NCBI RefSeq assembly: GCF_018691265.1
Contig: NW_024881327.1
Location: 25,041,936-25,105,935, forward strand
Source of the DNA: Tyto alba
Taxonomy: Eukaryota; Chordata; Aves; Strigiformes; Tytonidae
DNA: 64,000 nucleotides
Reading direction: 5' to 3'
The notes beneath the pieces were generated by a model. The model saw only the letters and a list, made by a program, of their open reading frames with translations, made no database searches and was not told the origin of the DNA. Shown here one piece after another: positions 10,701 to 21,300 of this stretch. The stretch's first letter is position 1, and the number at the start of each line of letters is the position of its first letter. The translations under genes were made by a program, and so were the position numbers.

Positions 10701-12881
10701 GTATGCATCCTGCATAGCTGCGGGACACATTTCTACCCGAATGTGTTTTCTTTGTGGCTGAATTAAGGTGGTTGTGAAAATCTTCGCATTTAAATTCTTA
10801 CCATTAGCGTTGCACTATTACGGTTACTTGCATTTCATTTTTCTTTATCCATAAAAGTTGTTTGTTTTGTTTTGTTTTGTTTTTGGTTGGTTGGTTGGTT
10901 TGGGGTTTTTTGTATTTTGTTTTGTTTTCTTAAGGGAGTCACAGAAATGCTTGTGCATTTAAGAGATATATTTAACTATATCACCTTCAAAACCAGACTG
11001 TCCTAATGCTTCAAAATGAGGTGTGTCTCACTCTGGGTTAATTTTTAAAATATATATTCTAGTTTGAGATTCACAACTGAAGTTAACCATTTCTGATTTA
11101 AACTTGCTAGAGGTTTAAGGCAGACAATAATTAAGATTAACAGTTGGTGCAAACTACATCAAAACATAGAGGGTAATCTAAGGGCAGATCCTCAGATGAA
11201 GGACAATATCTTAGTTTCATGCAGCCCTTGGAAGTGTGACAGCTGGTGTTAGCCTCAGTTCTGCAAGTTTAAAAATAAAAATGGACTAAAATACACAATG
11301 CAGAGAGTACAAGTTAAAATATTGTTAAATTGCCATTTTAATCTAAAGTGACTTTGACAGATTAGAGGCTTTCTGCTAGTGATGACAATTTAAGGTCAAG
11401 CTTTTCATTAAGGTAAACAATGACAAGAAAAGCGGCAATTTTTCCTCAGACCTGTAAAATAGCATTGTAGTGGGAGATGTGGAAGGGTGCAAGGGCAAGC
11501 TAGGTGTCCAGCTCCTTTCTGTGTCTTTGGCAATCTCCCCTGGTGCTAATGTTGAGTTTTTTGTTTTCTTAAAAAATATTCACAATCTTAATACAAATTG
11601 ACACATACTGTGGGAACAAATGGCTAAGCTTTTAATTTCTCTTTTTAGCCATCTTATTTTGGTACTCATAACTATTGTTGGGCTTATGCTTCAGTGACAT
11701 TTAGGATGTGACAAGGAGATTTGAGTGATGTCAAATAGCAGATTGACCCTAATGAAATGTTAAGCATGGCTTAAATGCATATGTAGAGAGGGCAGAATAA
11801 AACAAGAGATACAAATAATTTGGTTAAAAACCCCTTCGGAATAAAAAAAGTTGTACTCATTTGGTTTACCTCAAAACAGTCTGATAAACATGATGATTTT
11901 TACTTTCCTCACTACATTACAATTTTTAATGAGAAGTTATTAAATATCCCTCTGTTTCTCAAATATTTAAATTGAATTGCTTACAAAATAATTTAATTTA
12001 CTTTTAGTCATACCTAAATTTTCAGCTACAGAGAAATAAGAATAAAAATCCAAAATGTCACTTGTATTATAAATAATTATTTTAAAAAATCATGACAGTT
12101 TCAACCTTTATCTTTCTTTAAGTTTACATCTGAATTTGATCTCTACAAAACCTGCTTCCAAAGTACTGCAAAAGAAGGTGAAAGGGAAAGAAAACAGCTT
12201 TTCTTAATTTAACGTTTCAACCCTGTGCAGGAGCCGTGACACCAACGAGTACTCACCGAGGCTGCAATACCAGCAGTTAGCATAATTTTGCTAGAATTAC
12301 GCTGTATTTACAGACTTCGACACTGGTGGGTGCTAACATTTTATTCCCCTGCGCCAGGAGCGCATCAAGTCAGTTCTAACAGTGCTGCTGGGGCTGCGCA
12401 ACCTCCGCTTCAGCTCGAGCAAACTCAGGCTTCGGTTTTGTTCCCTTTGGTTTTTAAGCAGAGAGAGAAAAATAGAAGCAAAAAGAGTTTTACCTTGCGT
12501 GCTCTCTGTTGTGGGGCTTGTGTTCAGCTGCGTCTCAGTCGCAGAACACCTGCCGTTTTCTTCTGCTGCTAATTGTGTGACAGGTTCATATCGCAATATG
12601 GCATCCAGATCATGGAAAAACTTCATGGTTTTAGTGACATCCCCAGAGTTGTGGGCATATTTAACCGTTCTGTATTCATACTTCAGATTTTTATACTTTG
12701 CACGGCACTGTTTCCAATCCCTGCAAACTCCTAACTCCTGCAACCTTTTAGCAATGTAGATAAATATTCCTTTATTCCTCAGGGTGCCGTGGAGTTGCTT
12801 TCTGATATTTTTTTCTGACCAGACGCTTAACAAGGCTTTAACCTCCTCCTCAGTCCAATGCTTCCCTGCTCCACTCTCCAT
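1661..12881 (-). CDS. Tandem trihelix (Myb/SANT-like) DNA-binding protein, six coding exons
   Basis: Spliced minus-strand gene, exons 12881-12494, 7661-7575, 4257-3820, 2794-2705, 1953-1882 (or 1878) and 1742-1675 (or 1661), about 380-386 residues. Residues ~4-98 and ~180-275 are two copies of the trihelix/MADF-like fold (PF13837 type, as in ZSCAN20, ZSCAN29 and MSANTD proteins). Each has GKHWT, an EV-A-L W motif, RDWKQCR, KYKNLK and KFFH-LDAIL; by eye 59 of 95 aligned positions are identical. The linkers are acidic (LEDDEDAPGD, GEEDSVSN). Every internal exon carries a 2-base then 1-base split codon, and all junctions give open codons. It lies antisense inside what should be PPAT intron 1. 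A nuclear DNA-binding role is inferred from the family only. No zinc finger, SCAN or transposase domain was found. I do not recognise a specific orthologue; it could be a domesticated Harbinger-type MSANT gene. An upstream 5' UTR exon is possible. Confidence 0.82.
1882..1953 (-). CDS. Trihelix gene exon 5
   Basis: Acceptor CTTCTGACAG; encodes DVTVNTTPENRATLHVMKE and a few more residues. Two overlapping donors are seen: GTAAGT after 1882 and GTAAAG after 1878. The first leaves one base and the second leaves two, and this decides the frame of the last exon. Confidence 0.68.
2705..2794 (-). CDS. Trihelix gene exon 4, acidic segment
   Basis: A 90-base exon, acceptor TTTACGCAG and donor TCAG|GTAAAT. 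Its 29 codons include MPGDTGEEDSVSNMSED. Split codons GAA (entry) and GAT (exit) agree with both neighbours. No domain recognised. Confidence 0.72.
3820..4257 (-). CDS. Trihelix gene exon 3, second DNA-binding domain
   Basis: Encodes 145 codons when the acceptor GATGCAG at 4259-4258 is used. A second acceptor, CCAACAG at 4205-4204, is in the same phase and would shorten the linker by 18 residues. The domain runs from GGKHWTVNEV to KFFHELDAILG, followed by an acidic Ser-rich tail (KSDNDESERPPEW). The donor ATAG|GTAAGT is a near-perfect consensus. Confidence 0.88.
4258..7574. other. Trihelix gene intron, non-coding
   Basis: AT-rich, with a poly-A tract near 5190. The 120-codon plus-strand frame at 5650-6012 has no family resemblance and is not supported as a gene. 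Confidence 0.55.
7575..7661 (-). CDS. Trihelix gene exon 2, acidic linker
   Basis: An 87-base exon with an acceptor after a long pyrimidine run (CCTCTTTCCTTCCTAG) and donor CTAG|GTATAG. It gives 28 codons, including SLEDDEDAPGDPLLF. The split codons GGT at both ends match exon 1 and exon 3. It has no recognisable fold and is likely a flexible acidic spacer between the two DNA-binding domains. Confidence 0.75.
9015..9031 (+). repeat. Poly-A tract
   Basis: Seventeen consecutive A. No retrotransposon body or target duplication was recognised next to it. Confidence 0.8.
10860..10930 (+). repeat. TTTTG / GGTT simple repeat
   Basis: Consecutive TTTTG units, then four GGTT units, then T/G-rich sequence ending in TTTTG units. 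Confidence 0.85.
12494..12881 (-). CDS. Trihelix gene exon 1, first DNA-binding domain
   Basis: Starts at ATG 12881 in good context (AAC before ATG, G after). The upstream in-frame codon at 12908 is GTG, not a start. It encodes 129 codons plus one base. The domain begins almost at once (MESGAGKHWTEEEV) and ends at FFHDLDAILRYEP, followed by a polar Ser/Thr-rich tail. The donor is CAAG|GTAAAA at 12493. A possible 5' UTR acceptor (ATTTCCAG) lies just upstream of the ATG, so the true first exon may be in the GC-rich block at 13020-13340. Confidence 0.88.
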
Positions 12882-13019
12882 GTTGAAAGTGACCTGGAAA
12901 TGATTCACTATTTCTAGCCAAGATTTTGTTTCCTAGGAAACCAGACGGCTGGTTGTCAGTAAGCTCCGCCGAGATGAAAGGATCTAGTTTTACTGGCTCA
13001 AGCTGCCTGAGGGGAGTAA

Positions 13020-13340
13020 CTTGAGAAACTGCCAAATAAGCAGGCTCGGCATTAGCGGCCGGCGAATAAAGCAGCTCGGGCGGGAGTGGGGCGGGGGGGG
13101 GGCGGCTGCTCCTGCTGCCCGGGTTGGTTTAACCCTTCTTGGGGAAGAAGGGCCTCGGTAGGAGCACTCTGGTGTGATGAGAGAGAAGTGAGTCTCGCTG
13201 CCTTCATCCTTAAAAAAAAAAAACCCAACGCGAGCACTCACCCACACCTCCCCCCCCCCGCCCGGTTCTTGCCTGCTCTTTGCTGGGTGGGCACGGCGGC
13301 TGCTCCTGTCTCCCGTGGGGGTAACAGCTGGGAACCGTGG
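13020..13340. promoter_or_regulatory. GC-rich block, candidate promoter of the trihelix gene
   Basis: A G/C-rich stretch with CpGs and long G and C runs inside AT-rich DNA. It lies just upstream, for the minus strand, of the trihelix start at 12881. No TATA box is evident. Promoter function is inferred from position and composition only. Confidence 0.4.
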
Positions 13341-14460
13341 GGCTGAGCCTTCCCAACAGGTTGCGAGTTCGCAGTAGCTGATGTGACAGTGACCTGGAGA
13401 AGATCACTCTGCTTTACGTTCGCTTGGTCGTGTAGTGTTTGGTTTTGAATTGATGGTCATATATACACATTCTTAACTCTTAATATTAATTTCTTATTAG
13501 TGCTGCTTTAATAAAAAGCTTTCGTACTAAAAAAATTCACTCCATTGGTGAAATTGGATAAGCTTTTTGTCAATGAAATTGAGCTTCCTTTTCTTTCATT
13601 AGTGCTACATGAAAGATGTAATCCAACGATTTGGAAAGGCCTGTCTTTGGGGATGTTTGCTTCCCGCTTTCCCGCTATTGATTTTGTTGATGTTTAAAGG
13701 GACAGGGTCAGTATTTAAATGGAAATTGTCTGCAAGATTAACATTTGAATGTCAAGGTGTTGAATGCAGGATACCAACCCATACTACCAGTCATTGTGCT
13801 TATAGATGGGACATCTTCCTGAGTTAAAATAAACCATTTAAGAATGTCCTCATCTCTGATTTTTCTCTTTAAGATCTGTGTCAGTAACAGGGTACATTCA
13901 TTCTGGTACGTGTGAAGTTTCGTTTTCTGTAAGCAAATGTTCTTTAAAATTTTGCATTACATGCAACTGGGGTTGATGACCAACAAAGGGATTTTAGGAA
14001 TTGGAGAAAATTTGTAATGAGCGTGGTCAGTTATAGATTCTAATCCAGTCTGTCGATTTTTTTGTGCTCAATTTTATTGTTGCTTGATTCCAGTGACTTC
14101 AGTTGAGTTAAACCAGTCTAGTCGTCTCAGCATCTTAATTTAATATTCTAAAACTATTCTGTTTCCTTTTTAAAGAAAAACATTTTTTGTTTTTCAGTCA
14201 TTATTGTATGTGAGAGTGTAATGGGAGCTTACCAGCCCACCAGGGTCCCTATGAGCGTTACTGGTGTGGTGGGTATATGGCAGCAGTTTTGTTAGAGGTA
14301 TCATACTGTCTTGTTCCAGGAAGCCTTTTAAAGGAAGGTCAAGCAGCCTGCAGTGTTACCCACAAAAAAATCCAGTCTGCAGGCCCCTTTTTAATGGATA
14401 CTGACCGAATTACAAACCTCAGGCAGCGGAGCAGTGCCAGGCAGCCTGTGCTGGCTGCTG

Positions 14461-14520
14461 GGGGGGGGCAGCCCAGAGCAGGGCTGGGGGGGCAGAGAGC
14501 AGGGAGCAGGGCGGGGGGAG
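14461..14520 (+). repeat. G-rich tract with quadruplex potential
   Basis: At least four runs of three or more G within 60 bases, separated by short loops. Confidence 0.5.
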
Positions 14521-14697
14521 CTCTCCCGTCAGCTGATACGGCTCTTCTGCTCAGCAAAGCACAACTGCCAGCCTGAGGCTGATCTGCTGCAAGAGAAGTA
14601 TTTCCATTTGCAGTGACGCTGTACACCACACTGGTTTTGCTTGAGTTTGGAAGCAGTGATGCCCAATATTAGTTTTATGTGCTCAAACGCTTTATAC

Positions 14698-14716
14698 GGG
14701 GGGGGGGGTGGGGGGG
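14698..14716 (+). repeat. Poly-G tract
   Basis: Eleven G, one T, then six or more G. A low-complexity tract that could form a quadruplex. Confidence 0.75.
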
Positions 14717-15257
14717 TGTCCATGTAGCTTTTAGAGGTGTAAATGCAAGTTTGGCTACTTAAGCACAAGAATGCAAAAGCTTCTGCATAAGTTATCCGTG
14801 GAAGAGACAATGAACAATACATTCCCTTAGGCACAAACATCAGCTTTTTAACACCACTCCCCAAACCAAAGCAAAAATAGAGTAGTGCTATAGAGCCTTC
14901 TACTACAGCCTAGACTATCACTGCAAAGTGGCTTTTCAGATTAAGCATCTGCTGTTATTCTATGCCCACACTGAAATAGGGCCGCAATAAGAGCCTGAGC
15001 CAGTGCTTATTAGTGGAAAGATTCCCACTGAATTTACTGGGCTTAGGCACGAACCTTATGTGACTGTTTTGAAATAAAGCATAACATGGGCAAGAAACCA
15101 GTTTTGATTACAAGCCTGTAAAATAAAACAACAAATAAGCCTACATTAAAATTTCATGTTGCAAAGAACAGATGAAAAACTACCAATCCATTGCATGTTA
15201 AAGCATTACATATTCTAAGCATTTCAGTGCTTTATGTTAATTATATTTTGTCCATAG

Positions 15258-15324
15258 GGGCCAGGAGAGTGCTGGAATTGTGACAAGTGATGGAGAGTCA
15301 TCCCAGGCATTCAAAGTGCACAAG
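15258..15324 (+). CDS. PPAT: PPAT exon 2
   Basis: Acceptor TCCATAG, donor CAAG|GTAAAA. Encodes [12 protein letters not shown] and the strand up to VHK. The first base completes the Arg codon of the missing exon 1; it ends in phase 0. Confidence 0.93.
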
Positions 15325-18300
15325 GTAAAATGTAAATTAATGTTTTGTAGATGGCTAGCTGAAATACATGAAATTTTGTTTCAGATAGGAAACAGGTTAG
15401 AGGGAAAGTAATATGCTTTGATGGACTGTTTTGGTTTTGTCAGTGATAATATCTAATTCTATTATTTGTGCTATTTCTGTCTTAAGTGCATGTTTAAACA
15501 AATATGCCAACATTATCCTGCCTGGTATATCCACCCACACAGTGGCAGACACACAGAAGTATCCAGATCAGACTATTGATGTCACAAAAACTACTTGCCA
15601 AAGTCACCCCACACCTAAGGTGTTAACTCTGGAGCAACAATGCAACTTGAGATCAAGAGAAAAGAAATACAGTTACAGGGTGTGCACAAGCAAATGGATG
15701 ACTAGTTCTTGCATTAGTGAGACTCGAGGAAGTGGCAGCTACTGTGCCCATAGGTAAAAATAAACAGAATAAAAGATTGAATGGAGGCCTGAGAAGGTCA
15801 CACAGTTTTTCTTGAGCTGAGAGAATCCCAGGGGATGTTAAAAGAAATAAAATGGCCTCAGAAGTATTACACCAATAGAATACCTGCATGCTCTGGGGAT
15901 ATTTCTGCTCATTTTGTATTGAATAGTGATCAGGAAAAAAGTAATCATCAGCCTATTCCATCCTGGAAGAGCAGAGAAATAAAGTAGAACAGAATGAAAG
16001 GAAGAGCAGGAGATAAATTATAGCAGCAAAATAACCATGGAGCAATGCTTGATGTGTGTTCGCTGACCACAATCAGAAAGCAGTTTGTCTTCATGTTCAG
16101 AGGTCTCTGAGGAAGATTAATTCAGCTGTTCAAATGAGTCCAAGAGTAAGAACTGCTTTGCTGCAGCAGCATGTACATCTATGCATGACCGCTCAGTGCC
16201 TCATGCAAAATCTTGTCTCGTGAAGCATTATGTTTGTCACCTCTTCTGGCATTTGCCCCCCTCCTATGTTACTTACAGCCTGATTGGCACACACACATAC
16301 ACACTTTTAAATGCAGCTTTTCTCAACTTCAGCACCATGTTACCTGTTCTTCATTCCTGCTCCTGCTTGCATTTCAGCTTTCCTTAAGGTTTACAGGAAT
16401 TCCAGCTTCCTTTAAAGTGGGCTGCTGTATATATCCCATAGTAAAGGAGCTTCTCAGAATGAATTTCCAGCAGGTGATACATTAATTTGTAGTTACTGAG
16501 CTGCAATACTTTGCTGTCATGCTAGGAATTTGACTATCTCGTCCTATCAGCTTTGATATTTTAAGAGTTGCAGAGCATGTGATGGTTTCTTTTCTCCTCG
16601 AAATACATTTCTCATCTTCAGCACTTTTAAAATCTGTAATAAACACAGTGTATTAAAGAGCCTGTGGAGTACAATTTATATGACTTGTTTCATCCTGGAA
16701 GTGGTGCTAATGTAACAAACATTTCGGTCTGTTACACTGGTAAAAATGTATTTAGGACTCTGAGTTGTAAACTAGTCCATAAAAAACATCGGCAGCTAAG
16801 ATGCTACTGTATCAATTTGTCCTCCAAACTCTGATTGACTCTTCTTCATAGCAGAGACAACAGGATGGAAAAGGTGCCTGGTTCTCACTGCACTGATTTA
16901 CTACCCAGAGCTTCTGTGCAAACTCACCTTTGTCAACAGTTGAAGGCAGTGCATATATTAGAGTATGAACTGGAACACCTAAGGCATGCGTATGTGCTCT
17001 CTTCTGATTGTTGCCAGCCTTTGACCATGGGTTAATAGCCCTTGACAAAGGCTGTTAGTCCTGTGTTTTAAATTCTCCCAGAAACACTCATCCAGATTTG
17101 TCTGTCAGAGGCTTTCAGCTGTCTTTGTATAACAAAACATTATTGTTGCAGCTCTGTTAGCTCAGGATGTGGAAAAACTTAAATCTTTTGTATAGACATA
17201 TCAATGCCCGTGGAAGAAAGACTTCGTCTGTTTGTTTCACACTTGGATATGCAGAAAAAAATATATTAAAGTAGAAAAAATATATTAAAGTAGCTATTAA
17301 TCAGACCATTATCATGTTCTGGCATATAGCAGGCCTTGCATAACACAGACATAAGATTGTCTTTATCGTGAACTTTTTATAGTGGTGTAATTCACGTTTG
17401 CCATCCCACACCAGTGCAGTCTAAATCAGAGGAATATTTCAAACTGCAATTAAAAGATTATGTACTTGTGTAACCAAATCTGTTTTAAAACAACATGGCT
17501 TGTTTAAGCTGTTGCAATGCTTAACGCAGCCACATCCATTAATACTAGACCTGTGAACTGCCTGATCTGTTGGGATAAAGTTAGCCTAAGTAAAATAAGA
17601 GTGCATGGTTGCATTTCCCTACATATATGAGCACATGACATAGATGCTAGACCACCTTTATGCCATCTGTTGTCTCACAATTAATCTGGCATAAAGTTTG
17701 CTGAATGATTAAAGCAAACATACCAGTTTGGCTGTTTGAGTCAGTAACATTTTAATGTGGTAGTAAGTCTTCTAAATCCACATGTGCAACCACAGCCTCT
17801 TGGTATTCTGACTATAGAAGCCACAGCAGAAAATACCTAAAGCTGAGCTTTCTTTAAGCTTTTTTGGTTGAGCTCTGCAAACAGTTCAAACAATTTTCGT
17901 CCTTCCTGCCCCATCCCACTCTCCTGTTGTACCTACAACACAGGTTATGAACCATTCACAGCTTCAGACCTCTCCTGTGTATCTTTGAAGGTGCTAGAGG
18001 AGAGTTATCGTGTATGCTATCATGTATGTCACAATTACCATGTGTGGTAGGGAAACTGAGTATACAAGGATGTAAATATTTTCCACAGGCAGCGGCAGAA
18101 GCAGGAGTTTGTAGGAGGGCCTGTAATTGAGTCTTAATTTCTACTCTGTGCAGTTTTTTCAGGCTATTCTTGCTGCTAAATTTTCTCTACATAGTGCTTG
18201 TTGCCAAAATAAGCTCCTGATGGCTAACTAAAAAGTTTTGATGCATTTCTGCTTTAGATAGAAGGCAACCTGGCTATATGAAAAGTTTAAGTAAACAGTA

Positions 18301-21300
18301 AAACCTCTTGAAAAGAGCTTTGCTTCTGACATTGGCAAGAATGACAGTGGAATCTAATAAACAGTATCAAAGGCCCAGGATAAAAGTAAATCTGATATGC
18401 TGCTAATTGTAAAAGGTATTCTCTACACAGAATTTCCTCCTCACAACTTTTTTCTTTTCTTGTCTTCTGGCAGTCTTTTTTCTGATGTTTTTAAACAACA
18501 TAAGAGTTTGGTAGTGTTTTTCAGAAGATGTATTTTTGCATCTAGTAAATTGTACATCTTGTAAATTATTCCATAAAAATCCTCAGCTCAAAAATATATA
18601 TTGCTTTATTTGAAAAAAGGAGTAATGGGATCTGATATATCACTGTGACATCTACTCAGCTTCTTTCTTTTCCATGTCTTTCGGGTTATTTACGTTTCTA
18701 TTAAAGTTGCTTACAATAATGCTGTACCAAAAACAAACTCAAGAAATGAGGAACTTGACAGATAAACAAAGCTAAAGAGAACTTTTTTTTCTTTTTCTCC
18801 CAAAGGGAATGGGTCTTATAAATCACGTCTTCAACGCAGACAGCCTGAAGAAGCTGTATGTTTCAAACCTCGGTATTGGGCACACAAGGTACTCCACCTC
18901 AGGAATTTCTGAGCTACAGAACTGCCAGCCTTTTGTCGTAGAGACTCTCCATGGGAAGATTGCTGTGGCACACAATGGGGAGCTAACAAATGCTGTACGA
19001 CTCAGGAGGAAGGTTAGTATCTCCTTTGGGAGGCTCTGGCATCATTTCTTTCTGAGTATGAGGCAGCAATGAGCAGTAAGGTTGCTATGACTCTTCCTTA
19101 ATGCCAAACTGCTTGGGGTAGTGCAAGAGCTCCATGATGAAAATAGATCATTTTGAGGGAGAAAAATCCTGGGGAGAGGAGGCATTTGTAACTGTCACAG
19201 GGGATGATTCACCAATCCTCTAGACTGATGATCACATTCATGTTGATCAAGTGAAAAAATGAACTCAGCCACAACAAAAGGTAGCTTGGCTCAAAGCTCT
19301 GCTCCTTTGTGATGGCTGATAGAAGGAGCAAATTATACACTTAGAGTTAGGAGAGGCATAATAAGGTGAGGTAATTGTAATATGAAATGTCTGGTTTGGA
19401 ATATTGTATTTATATTTGTAATATTTGTATTTCTGGCTTGCAGAATTAACCATGAGCACTCTCAGGACATAAACAAATGCCAGATTTTTTTTTATAGTTT
19501 GTTTGGCTAGAAGGGTATGTGTTAAAGAACCAAATTAAAATTTAGCAGATGTTTCATTGTGAAATCTCTTCTATGATATGTTCCATACATAAGCAAGAGG
19601 ACATACTCTTATATTGAAGCAAGGCAAATGTATGGCATGCGCAAAGGAACCTAGCCCATCTTGAATCAGGGCCACAGGTGTATGAATGGATGGGAGAAAA
19701 AAACAGTGGTGAGGAAATGTAGATGGAGAGTGGAGAATCAGTTACAAGAGACGTTACAAGAAAATGATTTCTAAAGATAAAAATTAGGAACTGTAATGCA
19801 TACAGTACTGAATGGGTTGTAATAGTTGGCTAGATACACTGCAGATTCTCTTCGCCCTTAGAAGCATAAGTATGCCAAGAGAGAACAATTTGACTGACCA
19901 GGTCTAGAAAACTTTAAGTTGTGGAATTTCAGTTTTTTAATGCCACCCTGCTTCCCTTCACACCTCTTTTTTTGTTATTGTTGCTTTGTGCCCAAACCAC
20001 TATTCTGCCTTGATATCTCTTTCTGTATCTGTTATAGGTAATTTCATATTTTCCCTTTTATATTTTATTTCTTTTCACAGAGCAAGCAGAAGCACAAAGC
20101 TGATTAAATGGCGCAAACATTAATTTATGCCCTGAATATTGGTAGTATTAATTTTGGTTGCACGTGGAGCAAAGGAATGAGATGCAAAGGGAGAAATGTA
20201 GTAGCAGACATAGATAATTGTACCACCTCTTTTTACATATTAGGTTTGTTGGAAGAAATCTGACGCTATTATGATCTGATCACCTGAATCACTGATACGT
20301 TTTAAAACATTTGTTCAGTGCACAAAGGTGTTGTTAGATTAAAATCTGAGCAGTGATACGTGGGATTTTTTTTTAATGTTGGTAACACTTTTATTTTGTG
20401 TCTTAAAAGCTTATGCGGCATGGTGTAGGACTGTCAACCAGTTCTGACAGTGAACTGATCACCCAGCTGCTGGCTTTCACACCTCCTCTAGAAAATGATG
20501 ATACAGCCGACTGGGTAGCAAGGTGAGGAGGATGGGTTTCAGAATTAAGAACAGCAATATAATCTCAGCATGTTGTGCAGCTGTAAATGCACACAGCTGT
20601 TTGTGCGACACACAATTATGTTCACGTATGTCTCATTTCAGAATAAAAAATTTAATGAATGAAACTCCAACTTCATATTCATTGCTAATTATGCATAAAG
20701 ACATAATCTATGCAGTACGTGATCCATATGGGAATCGTCCACTCTGCATTGGTCGCCTTATTCCAGTAGGGGACATGAATGGAAAAGGTAAACCATACAT
20801 ATATATTCATATACATATACATATATAGATATATATACAGTTTGTGCCTGAAATTACTGATATAAGTAATTAAAGCTATACTTTCTGAGGTGTAAGTAGG
20901 AATATGTGGTGCAAAAGTCAATTCTGAAAATTCAAACAACAAAAAAAATGTTGGTAAGGAAAAAGTAATTTGTAGGAAGTCTGCAAACATCTTTTCTGCT
21001 CCCAGCAAAAGGGATCCTAGTGACCTGATGAAAGTATCAGAAGTAGGCAGCCCAACTCTAATAGAATATTCTGTGAAAATTTAATTGACATCTCATTACC
21101 TAAACAGGAAAGCAGGGATGAACAGAATCACAGAAGGGTTGAGGTTGGAAAGGACCTCTGGAGGTCATCTGGTCCAAATCTCCTGCTCAAGCAGGGCCAT
21201 CCAGAGCCAGTTTCTCAGGACTATGTCCAGTCCAGAAACAAGTCTGTTTTCTTCCTTTCTCCTGCAGTAAAGTGGCCAAAAAGTGCTGGATTACTGGCAA

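Larger units (their letters stand above)
7662..12493. other. Trihelix gene long intron, non-coding
   Basis: Holds a poly-A run (9015-9031), a moderately GC-rich patch at 10290-10620 with overlapping short open frames on both strands but no recognisable protein, and a simple repeat at 10860-10930. Phases of the flanking exons match without an extra exon. Confidence 0.55.
13341..15257. other. Right part of presumed PPAT intron 1
   Basis: No coding exon found. Contains two G-rich patches (14461-14520 and 14698-14716). The expected N-terminal PPAT peptide was searched for in all GC-rich parts and not found. Confidence 0.55.

Noticed and set aside
12382..12759. Plus-strand 125-codon frame
   Set aside because: Antisense of the first trihelix exon, which has a far stronger family match.
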